In this document: one piece after another, positions 61,679 through 64,000 of the stretch
Position numbering within the stretch: the first letter of the stretch is position 1
Layout: each line of letters starts with the position of its first letter
Assembly (NCBI GenBank): GCA_037783415.1
Contig: JAZGTN010000015.1
Span: forward strand, 3,917,001 to 3,981,000
Origin: Leptasterias polaris
Taxonomy: Eukaryota > Echinodermata > Asteroidea > Forcipulatida > Asteriidae
Direction of reading: 5' to 3'
Length of the DNA: 64,000 bases
Position numbers and translations under genes: made by a program
The notes under the pieces: model-generated
Databases searched by the model: none
Told to the model about the DNA's origin: nothing
What the model saw: the letters and a program-made list of their open reading frames with translations, nothing else

Positions 61679-64000
61679 AAGAACAACCACAACCACAACA
61701 CACCAAATATTCATTAACTTTTTCCAGAAAAAATCTCACAGCTTTACTTTTTTTATTTTGCAGGAAATTTAAGTACATGTACGGCCAATCAAACTTCCTT
61801 CATCAGGAAGAAAACTATATTCAGTGGATTCAACAACTCACAAAGGCAACAAAATTCTTTATAATAACAGCAGGAAAAAGGGAACAAATGCGCGGTGTAA
61901 ACATGTGAGAGTGCCCTGGGCTAGAGCTCGTCTGTTCACCAAAACTAGACTGGAATTAGCTTTTGAGATGACCCCATGCACAATACATTCCTGACCTCCT
62001 ATTTATAAACCAGACTACACCGTGCTTGGGAGTCAAACAGTATTTTGTGCATGTAAATTTATCAGAAAATTGGGGTTTACCAGTCCTTTGTTAACCTTTA
62101 ATAAATTGTTCGTTATGAATAGCAGCAATGAGGAGGTATTGCACAAACATGTACCATGGAAACATGGAATTGTTACCATATAAAAGTGCCATGGTTCTGC
62201 TGACAGTCCTACCTATGAATTTCAAAGCATACACCCTCATAAAATTTGATTAAAATGACAACAGTCACAACAATCACTGAAAACGATTGGAATGCTACAC
62301 ACTAGTTCAACAAATCTTTATCAAAATACATTTATAGTGATTGTCGTGCCTTAACATGAACTCCTGAAACTTTTCTTTCACGTTTTCCCACAGTTGTTAG
62401 AGAAAAAGTAACATGATAGTGAAGTGAAACATCCAGTGAATTATATTATTTAACAAATCTGGCAAATTGTTACAAACTATGTTTTAATACCATTGTTCTA
62501 GATCCTTTCTTCAACCCTCCCTGAAACATCTCTTGACTGAACCACAATAGTTTTGTTATTCGACAATGACTACTTGTTTTGTTTTATTTCACAACATTCT
62601 CTGACAAGAGTCAATTTTGTTGTTTATCAAAGTCAGAAATATCCAAGAAAGGTACAGCAACAGTTTGTTTGATTTTGGAATGCGGTGATATTTACAAGGT
62701 GATTCCAACAAACAAGTGCCATCCATTTCCAATTATTCGACATTGTGTTAGCCAGAAATATTATGCACCTCTGAAGTTGCAGTTTTTCCCCGACACAACT
62801 GAGTTCAAATCAGATAAATCTAGAATTCCAAAGACACTCTTTATTTTTTCTTCTCTTTATTTCTTGAGGTTTTTCATTCAGTACAAGCTCTAGGCACTTA
62901 TAAGCGCAGGGGAGAAAAACAACTATTCTCACAACAGATGAACAAGAATCCCACAGGAAATAAATCAACATGCAGCCCTCAATTCATAAAAGGAAGAAAG
63001 AAGAAAAAAAGGGGATATCTTGGCAAAAAAAAATTGAACTAATTTAATACGTCAAATATAGCGTCCCCTATGTCAGGTGCAAGTCTTTAACAGCAAGTCG
63101 CTATAGCAACCAACACCCCTCGGATGGGAAGGGTTAGAGGATCTGTGCAAACATGTCACAGTGTCGGCTGCCAGTGCCTATTATATAGAATTCCCTTCGG
63201 ACTGTTGTGTGCTTCGCAGGGCAAATGAGATTTTAGGATTATTCAGGAGCCATGCAAGCGTGAGGGTTTGAAGCTCGTTTGGGGAGTCTTTTTTTCCCCC
63301 TTGCGCAACACTGTTATTGCAACGGTGGCCCTTACTTCAATCCAGTGGCAAGACGGTTCACATATCCATGCTGAGGTTTCTCTTGTTTTTGTTTTGCAGT
63401 CCCAGACATTTTAGTGAAATCTAATCCTTGGGGGGGAAGGAGTACCAATCTGTGGAAATTTTATTTAATAGAGATGCCAACAACCAACTTTCTGTCCAAA
63501 ATAAGGTTGTTGTTTTTTGTAGGGGTGAGATCTATCCACATTGTTCATGCGCGATATTTGGACAAGATGGTCACATGAGCGGAACTGATTTGTAATATGA
63601 AATGAAATGATCTGTTGACTTACTCCGAATACTAACAGTCTGGAAGAATGAAGCAAGCTTATGATACATGTATTGATCCAGTCTAGAGACGCAGTAGTTG
63701 AGAGGGAGTGGGGGAAGGCGGAGGGCCACAAGGGTACCATGAAGCTTGCTTGTTTCCAAATGGTTCATGCAGATAGATTCAGCGGATAGTGTACTTTCTC
63801 AGTAACATGTAGTTGTGTATAGCGTGGTTCTATTGAGTCTGAATGAGACATCTTATTAAGGTCAGTATATTCAAACATTGAAATGGAATACCAAAATAAA
63901 AAGAGTTTTTTTTTGTATGATTTTGACCTTTGACATTTCAAAAGATGCAAATATAACACTGTGGATAGACAGTTTACAATGTGACTGTCTAGTCCAAATA

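Larger units (their letters stand above)
58071..64000 (-). other. KDM3 5' intron (5' exons outside the window)
   Basis: No further KDM3 exon with the required phase was recognised up to the window edge. Contents seen: GA/GAAA microsatellites (about 58813-58830, 59478-59496), the two inverted-repeat elements at 59883-60083 and 60423-60753, a G-run at about 61395-61409 and a TA repeat at about 61639-61674. The remainder is AT-rich. Confidence 0.5.

Overview
The window looks like nuclear DNA of an invertebrate deuterostome, most likely an echinoderm (perhaps a sea star). Exons are short and intron-rich, with clean GT/AG junctions. The background is AT-rich and crowded with short inverted-repeat elements and tRNA-derived SINEs. 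One repeat (ends reading TTAAAGGCACTG) is a sequence I associate, from memory, with echinoderm genomes. No bacterial-type operons, rRNA genes or CRISPR arrays are present.

Layout. (1) 1-131, + strand: the last coding exon of an upstream gene I cannot name. (2) About 9.4-22.5 kb, + strand: a complete securin (PTTG-like) gene of five main coding exons, 251 codons from the internal ATG, plus a likely first exon whose last three bases are an in-frame ATG. It has a KEN box and a cyclin-like D-box. (3) 25.9-58.1 kb, - strand: fifteen phase-consistent exons of a KDM3/JMJD1C-type histone H3K9 demethylase (2442 residues visible). The C-terminal half carries the C2HC4 zinc finger and JmjC domain; the N-terminal half is long, low-complexity, charged and Gln-rich. 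The gene's 5' end lies beyond position 64000. The two named genes are convergent (tail to tail) and share a 3' intergenic region at about 22.5-25.9 kb.

The rest is mobile-element debris. It includes a hairpin MITE family (ends GGGCCCAATTTCAT) with about eight copies or arms; a second MITE family (TTAAAGGCACTG); at least six other terminal-inverted-repeat elements; a striking 597-bp foldback element with perfect 40-bp ends; two or three tRNA-derived SINE families; a 5'-truncated L2/CR1-like LINE with a readable 9-bp target-site duplication; a degenerate transposon-type gene at 16-17.5 kb; a 43-bp tandem repeat; and homopolymer and dinucleotide tracts.

Functionally, securin inhibits separase until anaphase and KDM3 removes H3K9me1/2. 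Nothing in the sequence suggests that they act in one pathway; adjacency is probably incidental. The best candidates for something undescribed are the foldback element, the symmetrical hairpin MITE family with its two subfamilies, and the 60.4-kb inverted-repeat element that contains an ATG-plus-splice-donor mini-exon. All repeat calls were made by eye, without alignments or database searches.
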